64,000 nucleotides of DNA, taken from Hoeflea ulvae. Lineage in GTDB: Bacteria; Pseudomonadota; Alphaproteobacteria; Rhizobiales; Rhizobiaceae. The position numbers were made by a program, and so were the translations under genes. Position 1 is the stretch's first letter. Each line of letters starts with the position of its first letter. The notes below the pieces were generated by a model. The model saw only the letters and a list, made by a program, of their open reading frames with translations. It was not told where the DNA came from and did no database searches. Below are positions 1-9,351 of the stretch, in pieces. The stretch spans positions 4,347,501 to 4,411,500 of the forward strand of contig NZ_JAOVZQ010000001.1 in assembly GCF_026619435.1 (NCBI RefSeq), read 5' to 3'.

Positions 1-725
1 CGCTGCATGACAATCTCTACCCGTCGCGCATCGTGGTCGGCGCCCACACCCCGGAGGCGCATCAGTTTGCCCGGCTGTTGCAGGAGGCCGCAATCAAGCC
101 CGACATTCCGGTGCTGTTCACCGGCGCCGGCGAAGCCGAAGCAATCAAGCTCTTTGCCAACACCTATCTCGCCATGCGCGTGGCCTATTTCAACGAACTC
201 GATTCCTATGCCATCACCCATGGCATCGCCACCCGCGACATCATCGAAGGCATCAGCCTCGATCCGCGCATCGGCAAGCACTACAACAACCCCTCTTTCG
301 GCTATGGCGGCTATTGCCTGCCCAAGGACACAAGGCAATTGCTGGCCAATTTCAGCGAAACGCCGCAAAATCTCATCGGCGCCATTGTCGACGCCAATGC
401 GACGCGGATGGATTTCCTCGCCGCCGACATTCTTGCCCGCCAGCCCGGCGTCGTCGGCGTCTACCGGCTGGCGATGAAGCAGGGATCGGACAATTTTCGC
501 GAGTCCGCGATCCAGGGCATCATGAAACGCATCTGCGATCGCGGCATACCGCTCATCGTCTACGAACCGGATTGTCCCGACAGCGATTTTTTCGGATCCG
601 AAGTGGTCGCCGATCTTGCCGATTTCAAAAGCCGCGCCGACATCATCATCAGCAACCGGCGCTCGAGCGAGCTTGATGACGTGCCCGGCAAGGTCTATTC
701 GCGGGATATCTATGGTACAGACTAG
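1..725 (+). CDS. ugd: UDP-glucose 6-dehydrogenase, C-terminal part (5' end outside window)
   Basis: Oxidises UDP-glucose to UDP-glucuronate with two NAD+, feeding capsule, EPS or LPS sugars in the cytoplasm. The reading frame is open from base 3, so the N-terminal Rossmann domain lies upstream of the window. The visible part contains the dimerisation helix region, the catalytic cysteine motif [12 protein letters not shown] and the C-terminal UDP-binding domain (GIYRL-like [30 protein letters not shown]). The pattern resembles the short, E. coli-type Ugd of about 390 residues rather than the longer rhizobial RkpK type. A galE-type epimerase follows about 100 bases downstream on the same strand, which supports a nucleotide-sugar locus. 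The assignment to the family is firm; the exact physiological polymer is unknown. Confidence 0.93.
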   Translation, partial: LHDNLYPSRIVVGAHTPEAHQFARLLQEAAIKPDIPVLFTGAGEAEAIKLFANTYLAMRVAYFNELDSYAITHGIATRDIIEGISLDPRIGKHYNNPSFGYGGYCLPKDTRQLLANFSETPQNLIGAIVDANATRMDFLAADILARQPGVVGVYRLAMKQGSDNFRESAIQGIMKRICDRGIPLIVYEPDCPDSDFFGSEVVADLADFKSRADIIISNRRSSELDDVPGKVYSRDIYGTD

Positions 726-823
726 CCCGGCCGGATCATGAGACGCGGTATTCGTCCTGGCTCATGCGCCATGCCCCGGTCAGCGCGGGAAACACGATTC
801 CCCATCAACATCAGGATGGACAG

Positions 824-1849
824 ATGCCGGATACTATCTCTCATGATCCCACCCGCATCCTGGTAACCGGGGGCGCCGGCTATATCGGCTCCCATTGCTG
901 CGTCGAACTCATCAACGAGGGCTATCAACCGGTCATCCTGGATGATTTTTCCAATGCCCAGCCCGGCGTGGTTGACAGCATCGAGACGATCACCGGCAAG
1001 CGGCCACCGGTCATTGCCGCCGACATTCGCGACCGGGCCGCCATCGCAACCGCCCTTTCGGACCAACGGATCGGCGCGGTGATGCATTTCGCCGCCCTGA
1101 AGGCCGTCGGCGAGTCGGTGCGTCTTCCGCTGGCCTATTACGATGTGAATGTATCCGGCACGCTGGCGCTGCTCGGCGCGATGCAGCAGCATGGTCTCAA
1201 GACCATCGTGTTTTCGTCCTCGGCCACGGTCTACGGCATACCGGACTCCCTGCCCGTGCGCGAGGATGCCCCGCGAATGGCGACCAACCCCTATGGCCGC
1301 TCCAAGATCATCGCGGAGGATTTCCTCACCGACCTCTTTGCCGCCGAACCGGACTGGCAGATCGCCGTGCTGCGCTATTTCAACCCGGTTGGCGCCCATC
1401 AATCCGGCCTGATCGGCGAGGATCCGAGCGGAATACCCAACAATCTGATGCCTTTCGTGGCTCAGGTCGCATCGGGAAAGCAGCCTTGCCTGTCGATCTT
1501 CGGCGATGATTATCCAACGCGGGACGGCACAGGCGTCCGCGACTTCATCCATGTCGTCGATCTGGCGAAGGGCCATGTCGCCGCCATCAGGCATCTCGAG
1601 ACAGCCCCCGGGCTGATGACGCTCAATCTCGGCACCGGAACCGGCTATTCGGTCCTGGAACTGATCGAGGCCTTCATTGCAGCCAGCGGACGCGAGGTTC
1701 CCTACCGGATCGAGCCCCGCCGGCAGGGCGACGTCGCCGAGATCTATGCAGACCCTTCGCTTGCAGGCACGCGCATCGGCTGGCAAGCCACACGGACACT
1801 TGAGGACATGTGCCGCGACACATGGAACTGGCAATCCCGAAAGCCCTGA
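824..1849 (+). CDS. galE: UDP-glucose 4-epimerase (GalE family)
   Basis: Interconverts UDP-glucose and UDP-galactose (or a related UDP-sugar pair) by transient oxidation at C4. It is an extended short-chain dehydrogenase of 341 residues, close to the usual 338. The NAD motif VTGGAGYIGSH is near the N terminus, followed by FSSSATVYG, the catalytic Y-x3-K in NPYGRSK, and the GalE-typical RYFNPVGAH and GTGVRDFIHVVDLAKGH segments. The ATG at 824 was chosen because AGGATGGA lies just upstream; an in-frame ATG at 764 would add 20 unsupported residues. Neighbours are ugd upstream and an FkbM methyltransferase downstream, as in exopolysaccharide or glycan loci. Substrate preference cannot be read from sequence. 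Confidence 0.93.
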   Translation: MPDTISHDPTRILVTGGAGYIGSHCCVELINEGYQPVILDDFSNAQPGVVDSIETITGKRPPVIAADIRDRAAIATALSDQRIGAVMHFAALKAVGESVRLPLAYYDVNVSGTLALLGAMQQHGLKTIVFSSSATVYGIPDSLPVREDAPRMATNPYGRSKIIAEDFLTDLFAAEPDWQIAVLRYFNPVGAHQSGLIGEDPSGIPNNLMPFVAQVASGKQPCLSIFGDDYPTRDGTGVRDFIHVVDLAKGHVAAIRHLETAPGLMTLNLGTGTGYSVLELIEAFIAASGREVPYRIEPRRQGDVAEIYADPSLAGTRIGWQATRTLEDMCRDTWNWQSRKP

Positions 1850-1932
1850 CAGCGCGGGCGACGCAAGTGCTGGTGAGAGCATTGTGATACGGATCGGTCT
1901 TGCAGGGCTGCGGGAAGAGAGGAATGCAACGG

Positions 1933-2979
1933 ATGGACGTCAAAGAGATTGCGATGCCGCAAGCGGATCTGTTCGGTGATGATCTGCGTCTGATTTCAGA
2001 CCGGTGCGCGGACGAGAACCTGCCGGGGCTTCAGCGACTGCTGGAGGTCTACCTCCCCCATTCAGACGAGATCTCGCGCAGCCTCTACACCCGATTGCCC
2101 GTGGACGACCGGCCTGATTTCCTGGCTTTTCTCGCCAGGCGCTGGGCCGGCTTCGATCTTGTTCCAGACAGTCGGCTGAGAGCCTATGACGCTACGATTG
2201 CCGAAGCCCGCGCCCAACCGGCATCAGCCGTCACCGTCGCGGGACAGCGTTATCTGCGCCGGAATTTTGCGGCCCAGGGCGCCGACATCGATCTGATCGG
2301 ATATGAGGCAGCGCTCTGTGTTCATACCATTGGCCTCGATCAGTATCGCCACAGAGACTTCTCCGTTGCACCGGGTGACATCGTCATCGACGGCGGTGCC
2401 TTCATCGGCGATACCGCTGTCTATTTCCACCATGTGACCGGCCGCCAGTGCCAGATCCACAGTTTCGAATTGCTCTCGGAAAACGCCGCGCTGTTCGAGG
2501 CGAACAGGCAGTTGAACAGGATTTCTTCTGACGAGATGGTGCTCAACCGCCTCGCCCTGTCCGACCGCTCGGGTGAAACCATGCGGATTGCCAACACATC
2601 CGCACCTGCCGCAGCCCGCGCTTCGACCAACGATGCCGGCGAAGCAATCCAGACCATATCGATCGACGACTATGTCGAAAGCCGCAATCTTGACCGCGTC
2701 GACGTGATAAAGCTCGACCTGGAAGGCGGCGACGTTCCTGCCCTGGCTGGAGCACGCGCGACAATCCGCCGTTTCCGCCCGAAACTCGCGCTCTGCCTCT
2801 ACCACCGCTGGGACGACATCCTGGCGATCCCCGCCTTGATCCATGCCTCCGGCGTGGATTATCGCTTCGTGTTCAAATGGGTGCATCTGCGCGCAGGTTG
2901 GGAAGCGATCCTGATGTGTACACCGGTTTCGCCCGCAATCCCTTCGGCCGAGATCGACCAATCATCCCTGCGCGATTGA
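1933..2979 (+). CDS. FkbM family SAM-dependent methyltransferase
   Basis: Predicted O- or N-methyltransferase acting on a glycan or secondary metabolite, 348 residues. The FkbM core lies in the C-terminal two thirds: the SAM-binding motif VIDGGAFIGDTAVYF, then an acidic motif in HSFELLSEN, and the family signature VDVIKLDLEGGDVPALAGA near the end. The first ~130 residues are an extra helical region typical of sugar-locus FkbM proteins. The start at 1933 is favoured because AGAGAGGA ends nine bases before it; ATG codons at 1900 and 1924 are alternatives. It sits just after galE in the same direction, so a role in surface polysaccharide decoration is inferred. Confidence 0.85.
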   Translation: MDVKEIAMPQADLFGDDLRLISDRCADENLPGLQRLLEVYLPHSDEISRSLYTRLPVDDRPDFLAFLARRWAGFDLVPDSRLRAYDATIAEARAQPASAVTVAGQRYLRRNFAAQGADIDLIGYEAALCVHTIGLDQYRHRDFSVAPGDIVIDGGAFIGDTAVYFHHVTGRQCQIHSFELLSENAALFEANRQLNRISSDEMVLNRLALSDRSGETMRIANTSAPAAARASTNDAGEAIQTISIDDYVESRNLDRVDVIKLDLEGGDVPALAGARATIRRFRPKLALCLYHRWDDILAIPALIHASGVDYRFVFKWVHLRAGWEAILMCTPVSPAIPSAEIDQSSLRD

Positions 2980-3391
2980 CCGGGGCCGGACCGGTTTACC
3001 TTCCCGGCTCGATACAGGCGCCGCAGCCCCCGAACTCGGTGATGTCCTGCGCATCTTCGATCGCTTGTGCTTCGCAGATTTAACCCGGTCGCTAGGTCAT
3101 CGGAAGCGCGGAAAGTCGCTCCCCGGCAGCGGAAAACTTTGGCAAAATGGTCCGGCAACCGCGAGCCGCCATACCTCTCCCGTCCGCCGTCCGGCAGCCC
3201 GGATCGCCTTCCCCCAATACGACGTTCCGCAACACCCTCTCGCACCAGAGCTGCATGGCAAGTTCTTGCCGTCGCGGCCCGGGCACAGATCCGCACCAAG
3301 GGTTCAGCCCTGAGACTGTAATATTAAACCAGACTCATTAAGTCTAATTCACAATGTAAGCGTAGCGTAACAAGTAGCTTCGTAATTAATC
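2980..3391. other. Intergenic region, no gene seen
   Basis: About 400 bases between the FkbM gene and the small gene at 3475. The first 300 bases are G+C-rich with only short overlapping open frames and no ribosome binding site. From about 3320 the composition becomes AT-rich, leading into a likely promoter. No hairpin terminator or RNA gene was recognised. Confidence 0.5.
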
Positions 3392-3421
3392 TTGACAAAA
3401 ATTGTAACTGATACTTACTCT
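3392..3421 (+). promoter_or_regulatory. Probable sigma-70 type promoter of the RiPP-like operon
   Basis: A perfect -35 hexamer TTGACA (3392-3397) is followed after 18 bases by TACTCT (3416-3421), a moderate -10 match, in an AT-rich stretch unlike the surrounding DNA. It lies about 55 bases before the start of the precursor-like gene, and no other candidate promoter is obvious before the seven-gene run that follows. Confidence 0.45.
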
Positions 3422-3474
3422 GAATTGCGTCAAAGACAATGTTTGACACCGTACAATCAGAAGGAGTTGGGAAA

Positions 3475-3759
3475 ATGAAGAAACCGGACATCAGGGTCAT
3501 GGAAGGCAAAAAAATCGAAATGCGGTTGCCGGTAAAGGATGTCGTGCGGAAAATGTCGCCGGAGGTGCGCAAGCAGGTTCAGGTGGCCGCTGAAAAGCGC
3601 GGCATGGAAATCGAGCAATTCGTCCAGGAACAGCTGACGGCACAGCTTGTCGACCAGGACCTGTTCCTGATGACCGCGATTGATTGGGATATCCGCGCCG
3701 ACAGCAACCCGAGACGCGGCGATGTGCGTGTGGGCGGCGGCATTGGTGGCCGCTTCTGA
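3475..3759 (+). CDS. Small protein, candidate RiPP precursor peptide
   Basis: 94 residues, family not recognised. The start at 3475 is favoured by a strong AGAAGGAG eight bases upstream; an ATG at 3439 is less likely. Residues 1-60 are charged and probably helical (MRLPVKDVVRKMSPEVR, EQFVQEQLTAQL), as in a leader peptide. The last ~30 residues change character: one Trp, five Arg (in IRADSNPRRGDVRV and the final GRF) and a Gly-rich end GGGIGGRF with no Cys. That is a plausible core for C-methylation, hydroxylation or arginine modification. It is the first gene of the operon, 163 bases before a radical SAM enzyme whose family matures such peptides. Precursor identity is inferred from position, size and composition only; it could be another small protein. 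Confidence 0.55.
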   Translation: MKKPDIRVMEGKKIEMRLPVKDVVRKMSPEVRKQVQVAAEKRGMEIEQFVQEQLTAQLVDQDLFLMTAIDWDIRADSNPRRGDVRVGGGIGGRF

Positions 3760-3922
3760 CTGCCTTTCTTCGCAACCGCAATTTGGATGACCGTGGCCCT
3801 GTGCCGGAACCGGGACTGACCGATCAGTTCCTTCCGGTTCACCGCGGCATTCAGCCCGCGCGCCGATCTCCCGCAAGGCGGACCATGCCCGGGTAGTGGG
3901 CGTGGCGTGAAAAGGGGCGTCC

Positions 3923-5728
3923 ATGGATTTTGCAGATGCAGCACGCTTTTCGTCCTGTGAAGTGGCGCTGGTCGTGCCGCCATTCGCAGATGTGTTCCAG
4001 GCCAATCTGGCTTGCCATCTCCTCCAGGCCTGCGCCAAGGACGCCGGTTTCGATGTGAAGATCATCTATGGCAACATGCTGTTCGCCTCGATGGTCGGGC
4101 CAAGGGTCTATCGCGAGCTCATCACCGAACGCCTGGCGCTTGAGGCCGTTTTCCGGCGCGCCGCCTTCGGGGCTTTCGACACAGATCTCGACAGACGCCT
4201 TGCAAAGTCCGAGGCCTTTCAAAAGGCAGATGCATGTGTGTCCCCCTGGCTCGATGCGATCTCGGCGATCGTCGGGCAAATGGCGCCCCGGATTGTCGGG
4301 GCAAGCTGCTCCTTCGAGCAGATCACCTCGAGCATTGCCCTGCTTAAGCGGTGCAAGCATGACTTTCCCGATATCGTCACGCTCATCGGCGGTGCAAATT
4401 GCGAGGCGGACATGGCCGAAGGCCTGCTTTCAACCGGCGCCCGCATCGATCACGTCGCCTCGGGGGAGAGCGAGGACACCTTCATCACCCTGCTGCGGCA
4501 GATCCTGCGCGAGGGCACTGTCCCTGACCGCATCATCTACGGCAAGCCCTGCATGAAGATGAACGCGCTGCCGCTGCCTGACTATCATGCCTTCTTTGAT
4601 CAACACGCGCTGTTCCTCGCGGGCAAGGACGGCGCCATCCAGGAGCCTGCCCTGCCCCACGAAAGCAGCCGCGGCTGCTGGTGGGGCGAAAAGCACCATT
4701 GCACATTCTGCGGGCTGAACGGCGGAGGCATGGCATTCCGGGAGAAATCCGCCGACAGGATCGTTAGCGAGATCGAGACATTGTTCGAGTGTTATCCGAT
4801 CAAACAGCTCAACATGACCGACAACATCATGCCGCACCGGTATTTCCAGACGGTGCTGCCGCGGCTGGCCTCAAGCCTGCCGCCTGACGTGACGATCTTT
4901 TATGAGCAGAAGGCCAATATCAGCCTGGACAAGGCCCTGCTGCTGCGCGACGCGCATATTACCGAAATCCAACCCGGCATCGAATCCCTGAACACCGACC
5001 TGTTGACCCGCATGAACAAGGGCACCACTGCCGCGTTGAACCTGCGGCTGCTGCGGCTGGCGCGGATCCTCAAGATCGACGTGTCGTGGAATCTTCTGGT
5101 CGGCTTTCCCGGTGACAGGGCGGAAAGCTACACCGAGATGTTGCAGCTCATGCGCAAGATTCCGCACCTACAGCCGCCCAGTGACTTTGCCTTTCTCCGT
5201 CTCGACCGCTTCAGCCCGTATCACGAAAACCCGGCGCATTTCGGGATCGAGAACCTGCGCCCGCAGGAGATCTACCGGCAGCTTTTCCCGCCGCAGACCG
5301 ATATCGACAAACTCGCATATTATTTTTCCGGCGATTACCAGTCCGGCGCTTTCGAGTGTCCCGACACAATCGAACAGATCAAGGCGGAGGCGAAGACCTG
5401 GCACGACCGGTGGCAGAAACGGGGGAAGCCGGCCTTGTCCCTGGCCCATCTTGCCGATGATCTCTACGCCCTGGTCGACACCCGGTTCGAGGGCCGCGGC
5501 ACCCCTCTGGAGATCATTTCGACGCAGACGGCGCAGGCCGTGATGAACCCGGCGGACAGGATGAGCGCGTCTACGCGCGATTGGCTGTTGCAACGCGACA
5601 TCGTGGCCGAGCTGGATGGCGCTCTGGTGCCCCTGGCCACCGCTCCTGTTGCACTGTTGCAGCGGTTCTCACGACCGGCGGAAAACCAGACACATGCCGA
5701 TCTTGATGCACAGCTTCCCGCGGAATGA
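3923..5728 (+). CDS. B12-binding radical SAM enzyme, RiPP maturation radical SAM protein 1 type
   Basis: 601 residues. The N-terminal ~190 residues look like a cobalamin-binding fold (ALVVPPFADVFQANLA; IVGASCSFEQI; LIGGANCEADMAEGL). The radical SAM domain carries the iron-sulfur motif RGCWWGEKHHCTFCGLNG, with Cys at about 252, 260 and 263 (C-x7-C-x2-C) instead of the usual C-x3-C-x2-C. This wording is characteristic, as I recall it, of the family TIGR03975, which includes cobalamin-dependent C-methyltransferases of RiPP pathways. Later segments fit the barrel (FYEQKANISLDKALLL, IQPGIESLNTDLLTRMNKG, WNLLVGFPGD). AGGGG lies six bases before the ATG. It follows the precursor-like gene and precedes two oxygenases, so it is probably the first tailoring enzyme. 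C-methylation is inferred from the family. Confidence 0.88.
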   Translation: MDFADAARFSSCEVALVVPPFADVFQANLACHLLQACAKDAGFDVKIIYGNMLFASMVGPRVYRELITERLALEAVFRRAAFGAFDTDLDRRLAKSEAFQKADACVSPWLDAISAIVGQMAPRIVGASCSFEQITSSIALLKRCKHDFPDIVTLIGGANCEADMAEGLLSTGARIDHVASGESEDTFITLLRQILREGTVPDRIIYGKPCMKMNALPLPDYHAFFDQHALFLAGKDGAIQEPALPHESSRGCWWGEKHHCTFCGLNGGGMAFREKSADRIVSEIETLFECYPIKQLNMTDNIMPHRYFQTVLPRLASSLPPDVTIFYEQKANISLDKALLLRDAHITEIQPGIESLNTDLLTRMNKGTTAALNLRLLRLARILKIDVSWNLLVGFPGDRAESYTEMLQLMRKIPHLQPPSDFAFLRLDRFSPYHENPAHFGIENLRPQEIYRQLFPPQTDIDKLAYYFSGDYQSGAFECPDTIEQIKAEAKTWHDRWQKRGKPALSLAHLADDLYALVDTRFEGRGTPLEIISTQTAQAVMNPADRMSASTRDWLLQRDIVAELDGALVPLATAPVALLQRFSRPAENQTHADLDAQLPAE

Positions 5729-5761
5729 TCCCGCCATGGACCGGAAAGGAGAATGCGCGCC

Positions 5762-6649
5762 ATGCAGATTCAGACAGTTCCCATAGAGACACTGTTGTTG
5801 CCCGGTGAATTCGACGCCTATGTCCGCCCCGGCGGGCAGCCGGTGATTGCGCGCGGCTGGATGCATGGCTGGCCCGCGATGGACAAATGGGACTTCTCGT
5901 TCTTTCGCGATGTCTATGGCGACGATCCCGTCAAGCTTGCCGCGGATTCAATGAGCAACGAGGCAGCCTTCGTGACCACCATGGCGGCCTATATCGGCTA
6001 CATCCTGTCGGATGCCACCGGATCGGAACTATCCGCAAAACACGCGGAGATCGGTGCAATACGGCCGTTTTACTGCACCTCCTACAAGCCCTTCGCCCAC
6101 CATCCCGAGCTCGGAGATGATTTCGCGCTCCCGCCCTTTGCGCTCGACTGGTGGCCATGGATCAACCCGGCGTTCCAGGACGCGCATTTCCCCAACACCC
6201 AGGGATGGTTGCTGATCAGCCCAAAGGGGGCCGCATCGCGGATGCATATCGATTCCCACCACACTATCACCTGGCTCGCGCAGGTGCGCGGGCGCAAGAC
6301 CGCCTATCTGTTTTCGCCGCAAGATTCCGAGGCAGTCTACAAGGGGGCAGTCGACCCGGCCGCGCCGGACTATGCGCGTTTTCCGAAATTTCGGGACGCG
6401 ACCTGCCACAAATGCACATTGGACCCGGGCGACATGCTCTTTCTGCCGCCGGATTGGTGGCACCATGTCGTCACCGAGGAAAACTCGATCACGGTCAGCC
6501 AGAACCTCGTCAACCACACCAATTTCGGGCTCTATATCCGCCGCGCCTATGGCGCGCAATTGCCCGCATTCCTTGCCAGCCTGCCGCCCGACGGGGCAAT
6601 GCGGTCCGGAGCAGAAGAGGTGTTGCGGGAGGAAATGAGCGATGTCTAG
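5762..6649 (+). CDS. JmjC/cupin_8-like Fe(II)/2-oxoglutarate oxygenase
   Basis: 295 residues, predicted cytoplasmic protein or peptide hydroxylase of the cupin_8 (FIH/JMJD5-like) group. The double-stranded beta-helix iron ligands are visible: H-x-D in SRMHIDSHHTITW (His about 162, Asp about 164) and a distal His in PPDWWHHV (about 234). The segment PFYCTSYKPF and the Lys in GRKTAYLFSP may contact 2-oxoglutarate. The ATG at 5762 is chosen because AAAGGAG lies ten bases upstream; the ATG at 5753 is too close to it. The gene overlaps the next one by eight bases, so the two oxygenases are probably translated together. Acting on the RiPP candidate, for example by hydroxylating a side chain, is inferred from operon context. 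Confidence 0.83.
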   Translation: MQIQTVPIETLLLPGEFDAYVRPGGQPVIARGWMHGWPAMDKWDFSFFRDVYGDDPVKLAADSMSNEAAFVTTMAAYIGYILSDATGSELSAKHAEIGAIRPFYCTSYKPFAHHPELGDDFALPPFALDWWPWINPAFQDAHFPNTQGWLLISPKGAASRMHIDSHHTITWLAQVRGRKTAYLFSPQDSEAVYKGAVDPAAPDYARFPKFRDATCHKCTLDPGDMLFLPPDWWHHVVTEENSITVSQNLVNHTNFGLYIRRAYGAQLPAFLASLPPDGAMRSGAEEVLREEMSDV

Positions 6650-7902
6650 CCGCCCGACAGACCCTGCAGTTGCGGCGCAATGGTCGCTGGAAAAGCTGAT
6701 TGCCCCCGTGTCGGCCGAGGACTTTTTCTCGACCTATCTGGAGCGCGATTTTCTGCATGCCACGCCGCGAACCGGCCGCTCGCTCGCAACACTGTTCCAG
6801 CTCGGCGATCTCGAGAAACTCATTAGCCAGATGCAGGATCCGGACGCCGTCAGGACGACGGGAGGGCGCGGCGGGAACAAGGACGGCCCAAATCCCTCGG
6901 CACGCGGAGGTACGCGGATGGGCAGTCTCTATGCCGACTATTCGCGTGGAAAGACCATTGTCGTCAACGGCATCCACCAGAGCTGGGAACCGGTCCGCGA
7001 CCTGTGCGCCGCACTGACCTCCGATCTGGCGATGGCGCTTCAATGCAATCTCTATGTCACGCCTGCCCATGCACAGGGTCTTGATTGCCATTGGGACGGG
7101 CATGACGTGCTGATCCTGCAGGTGGACGGGTCCAAGGACTGGACACTCTACCCGATGATCGACACCCTGTCGGCGCCCGATGATGAGGGAAAGAGTGTCA
7201 GCCCCACCGCAGCGCCGCTCATGCAGCTGACGCTGCGCGCCGGAGATGTGCTCTACATGCCGCGCGGAATGCCCCATGTCGCCCGGGCGACGGACGAAAC
7301 ATCCGCGCATCTGACGATCGGCCTGATCGGGGTGACATGGCGCGACCTGATGCAGGCCGCCGTGCATGTCGCAGCCGAGACCCGACAGGACATGCGCCGG
7401 GTATTGCCCCCGGACTGGCTGTCAAAGGGCATTGCCGGGCCGTCCCTGCCAATGGCCTACAGGCAAGCCATCGCGGTGCTGGCGGATGAGGATGTGCTGC
7501 GCCGCGCCCTGGACCTGGTGGCGGCAAAGGTCATTTCCCAGTGCGCCCGTCCGGTCCAGCAGTCAGTTTCTGTCGCTCGATCTTGCGGATGCGATCACCC
7601 TCGACACCCGGGTGACGCGGCCATCGGCAAATCTGGCCCGCTGCGTGACCGGCGACGAGGGCGTCACCCTGCATTTTCCGGGCGGACAGATCACCAGTTC
7701 GGACAAGGCCCTGTGGGCGTTCGGTTTCTGTGCCGAAACGCCTGAGTTCCGTGTCCGCGACATTCCCGGATGGTACAGCGACGACGAACGCCTGACACTG
7801 GCGAAACAGCTGATACGGGCCGGCATGTATGCCATTTCGCACCTGCCCGAGCCTGCCACCTCAACCGACGCGCCGGCGCAGCCCGTGGCCGGCACAGGAT
7901 GA
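6642..7902 (+). CDS. Cupin_4 (ROXA/YcfD-type) Fe(II)/2-oxoglutarate oxygenase, frameshifted
   Basis: A second hydroxylase, of the ribosomal-oxygenase group (YcfD hydroxylates an arginine of L16). The first ~306 codons hold the catalytic core: H-x-D in LDCHWDGHDVLILQ (His about 150, Asp about 152), W-x-LYP, and the distal His in LYMPRGMPHVARA (about 212). The reading frame then shifts: around 7560 one base appears inserted, after which SQFLSLDLADAITLDTRV continues in the next frame to the stop at 7902. Both halves together give about 420 residues, a normal length with the C-terminal winged-helix-like domain. The gene overlaps its upstream neighbour by eight bases. The shift may be a sequence error or true inactivation; a truncated protein would keep the iron site. 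Confidence 0.8.
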
Positions 7903-7938
7903 GTGCCCCGCGCCATGCGACGCCTCGGGAGCAGGCCG

Positions 7939-9351
7939 ATGGATGACACCCACGCACTCGACGACCAGCGCTACCGGCTCAACCCGCGCCTCAGGCTGAC
8001 GCAATATGGGGGCGCGTTCTATGCCCATGATGCAGCCCTTGCCCAGGAACCGATGGTGCATATCGCGACCCAGAGGATAGCGGAAGCAGACTTCGCCACG
8101 CTTCGCGCGCTCAAGGGGCAAGGCCTGTTCATCGAGCCCGAGACAATGTCGTCCCTCAAGGCCGCGGTTTTGGCACTCGACGCCGATGCGGCAGCGCTTG
8201 ACCGCTGGATCAAGGCGCGGTTTCTCCTCAGCCACACCTCCCCGGCGCAACAGGTCGAGGCGCGCCTGCTGCAAAGACTGTCGGATGACTTTGCGGCCAT
8301 GCCGCAGCGCAGGGAATTTTCCGACCTTGAAACCAATCAGAGATTTTTCGCGCCGAATACATTCTTCAACCTGCCGCGCGATGTCGATCCGTCGCGGGCC
8401 CATGTCGGCATGATCGGGCTGCCCTTCGCCTCCCTGCCGGTCAGCGCGGGCACCCAGACCGCGCCCGAAGCCTTGCGGCTGCAATCGCGTGCCGTCTCCT
8501 GGCTCGATCTGCACAAAAACGGCGCCTATTCGGACATCGTCCTGTCCGGCGGCCGGCCCGGCGTGATCGGCCGGGGCATTGTCGTGCAGGACTGCGGGGA
8601 TCTGCAAAGCCCGGACGGCACCCCTTGCGGGATGCTGGGCGCCCTTGAAATGCTTCTGGACCGCCTGGCTGACGACACCATTCGCCCGCTTTTTGTCGGC
8701 GGTGACCACGCCGTGACCTATCCGGTCATCAAGGCCATGCTCGCACGCGAGCCGCGCCTTGGCCTGCTGCATTTCGATGCGCATAATGACCTGTTTTATC
8801 AGGATGCGATCAGCTACAACCACGCGGCCTTCCTGTCCAACCTGATCCGCGACACCGACATCGAAACCGTGGTCTCGCTTGGCCTGCGCACAGCGCTCGA
8901 CCAGCGCACGCAGGTGATGGACCGGGCCTATGCAAGCCATGGTGTTGGCGCTCGCGTCACATTGCTTCCGCTGATGCGGCTCAAGCAATTGCTGGCCTCC
9001 CCGGCCGCGCTGTCCGAGGCGATCGCCGCACTTGCGGGCCGTCCCTACTACATCACGCTTGATCTCGACGTCATGTCCGAAACCGCAATTGCAGGCCAGG
9101 TGTCAACGCCCTGCGGGGCCGGACTTGAATGGCACGAACTTCACACGCTGCTCCAGGCGATGTTTGCGCATCTGGATATTTGCGGCGCGGATGTGGTCGA
9201 ATTCAATCCCGGCAACGGAAAAGCCGGAGGCGCGGCGCGTGCGGTCAACGCCATGCTGGTGCACCTGATCGACGGGCTCGCCAGATCGGACGGCAAGCCA
9301 CCTGCGCCGGCACGGGACGAGCAAGACGATGCCCCATCAGACCGGCCTTGA
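7939..9351 (+). CDS. Arginase/agmatinase superfamily enzyme, candidate peptide arginase
   Basis: 470 residues, longer than free-standing arginases (about 300). The ureohydrolase fold occupies roughly residues 150-455, and all six manganese ligands are present: His 257 in VGGDHAVTYPV; Asp 280, His 282 and Asp 284 in HFDAHNDLF; Asp 375 and Asp 377 in ITLDLDVMS. A conserved His in SYNHAAFLSN and the acidic VVEFNPGNGK loop also fit. The first ~130 residues are an extra domain (YRLNPRLRLTQYGGAFYAHD) that could bind a leader peptide. The start at 7939 has GGAG seven bases upstream; GTG 7903 and ATG 7915 are alternatives. Arginases acting on RiPP cores make ornithine in landornamide-type pathways; the Arg-rich C terminus of the gene at 3475 is a fitting substrate. 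That role is inference. Confidence 0.85.
   Translation: MDDTHALDDQRYRLNPRLRLTQYGGAFYAHDAALAQEPMVHIATQRIAEADFATLRALKGQGLFIEPETMSSLKAAVLALDADAAALDRWIKARFLLSHTSPAQQVEARLLQRLSDDFAAMPQRREFSDLETNQRFFAPNTFFNLPRDVDPSRAHVGMIGLPFASLPVSAGTQTAPEALRLQSRAVSWLDLHKNGAYSDIVLSGGRPGVIGRGIVVQDCGDLQSPDGTPCGMLGALEMLLDRLADDTIRPLFVGGDHAVTYPVIKAMLAREPRLGLLHFDAHNDLFYQDAISYNHAAFLSNLIRDTDIETVVSLGLRTALDQRTQVMDRAYASHGVGARVTLLPLMRLKQLLASPAALSEAIAALAGRPYYITLDLDVMSETAIAGQVSTPCGAGLEWHELHTLLQAMFAHLDICGADVVEFNPGNGKAGGAARAVNAMLVHLIDGLARSDGKPPAPARDEQDDAPSDRP

Noticed and set aside
722-1882. 386-codon open frame antisense to galE
   Set aside because: Shadow of a clear GalE; no start signal and no recognisable domain.
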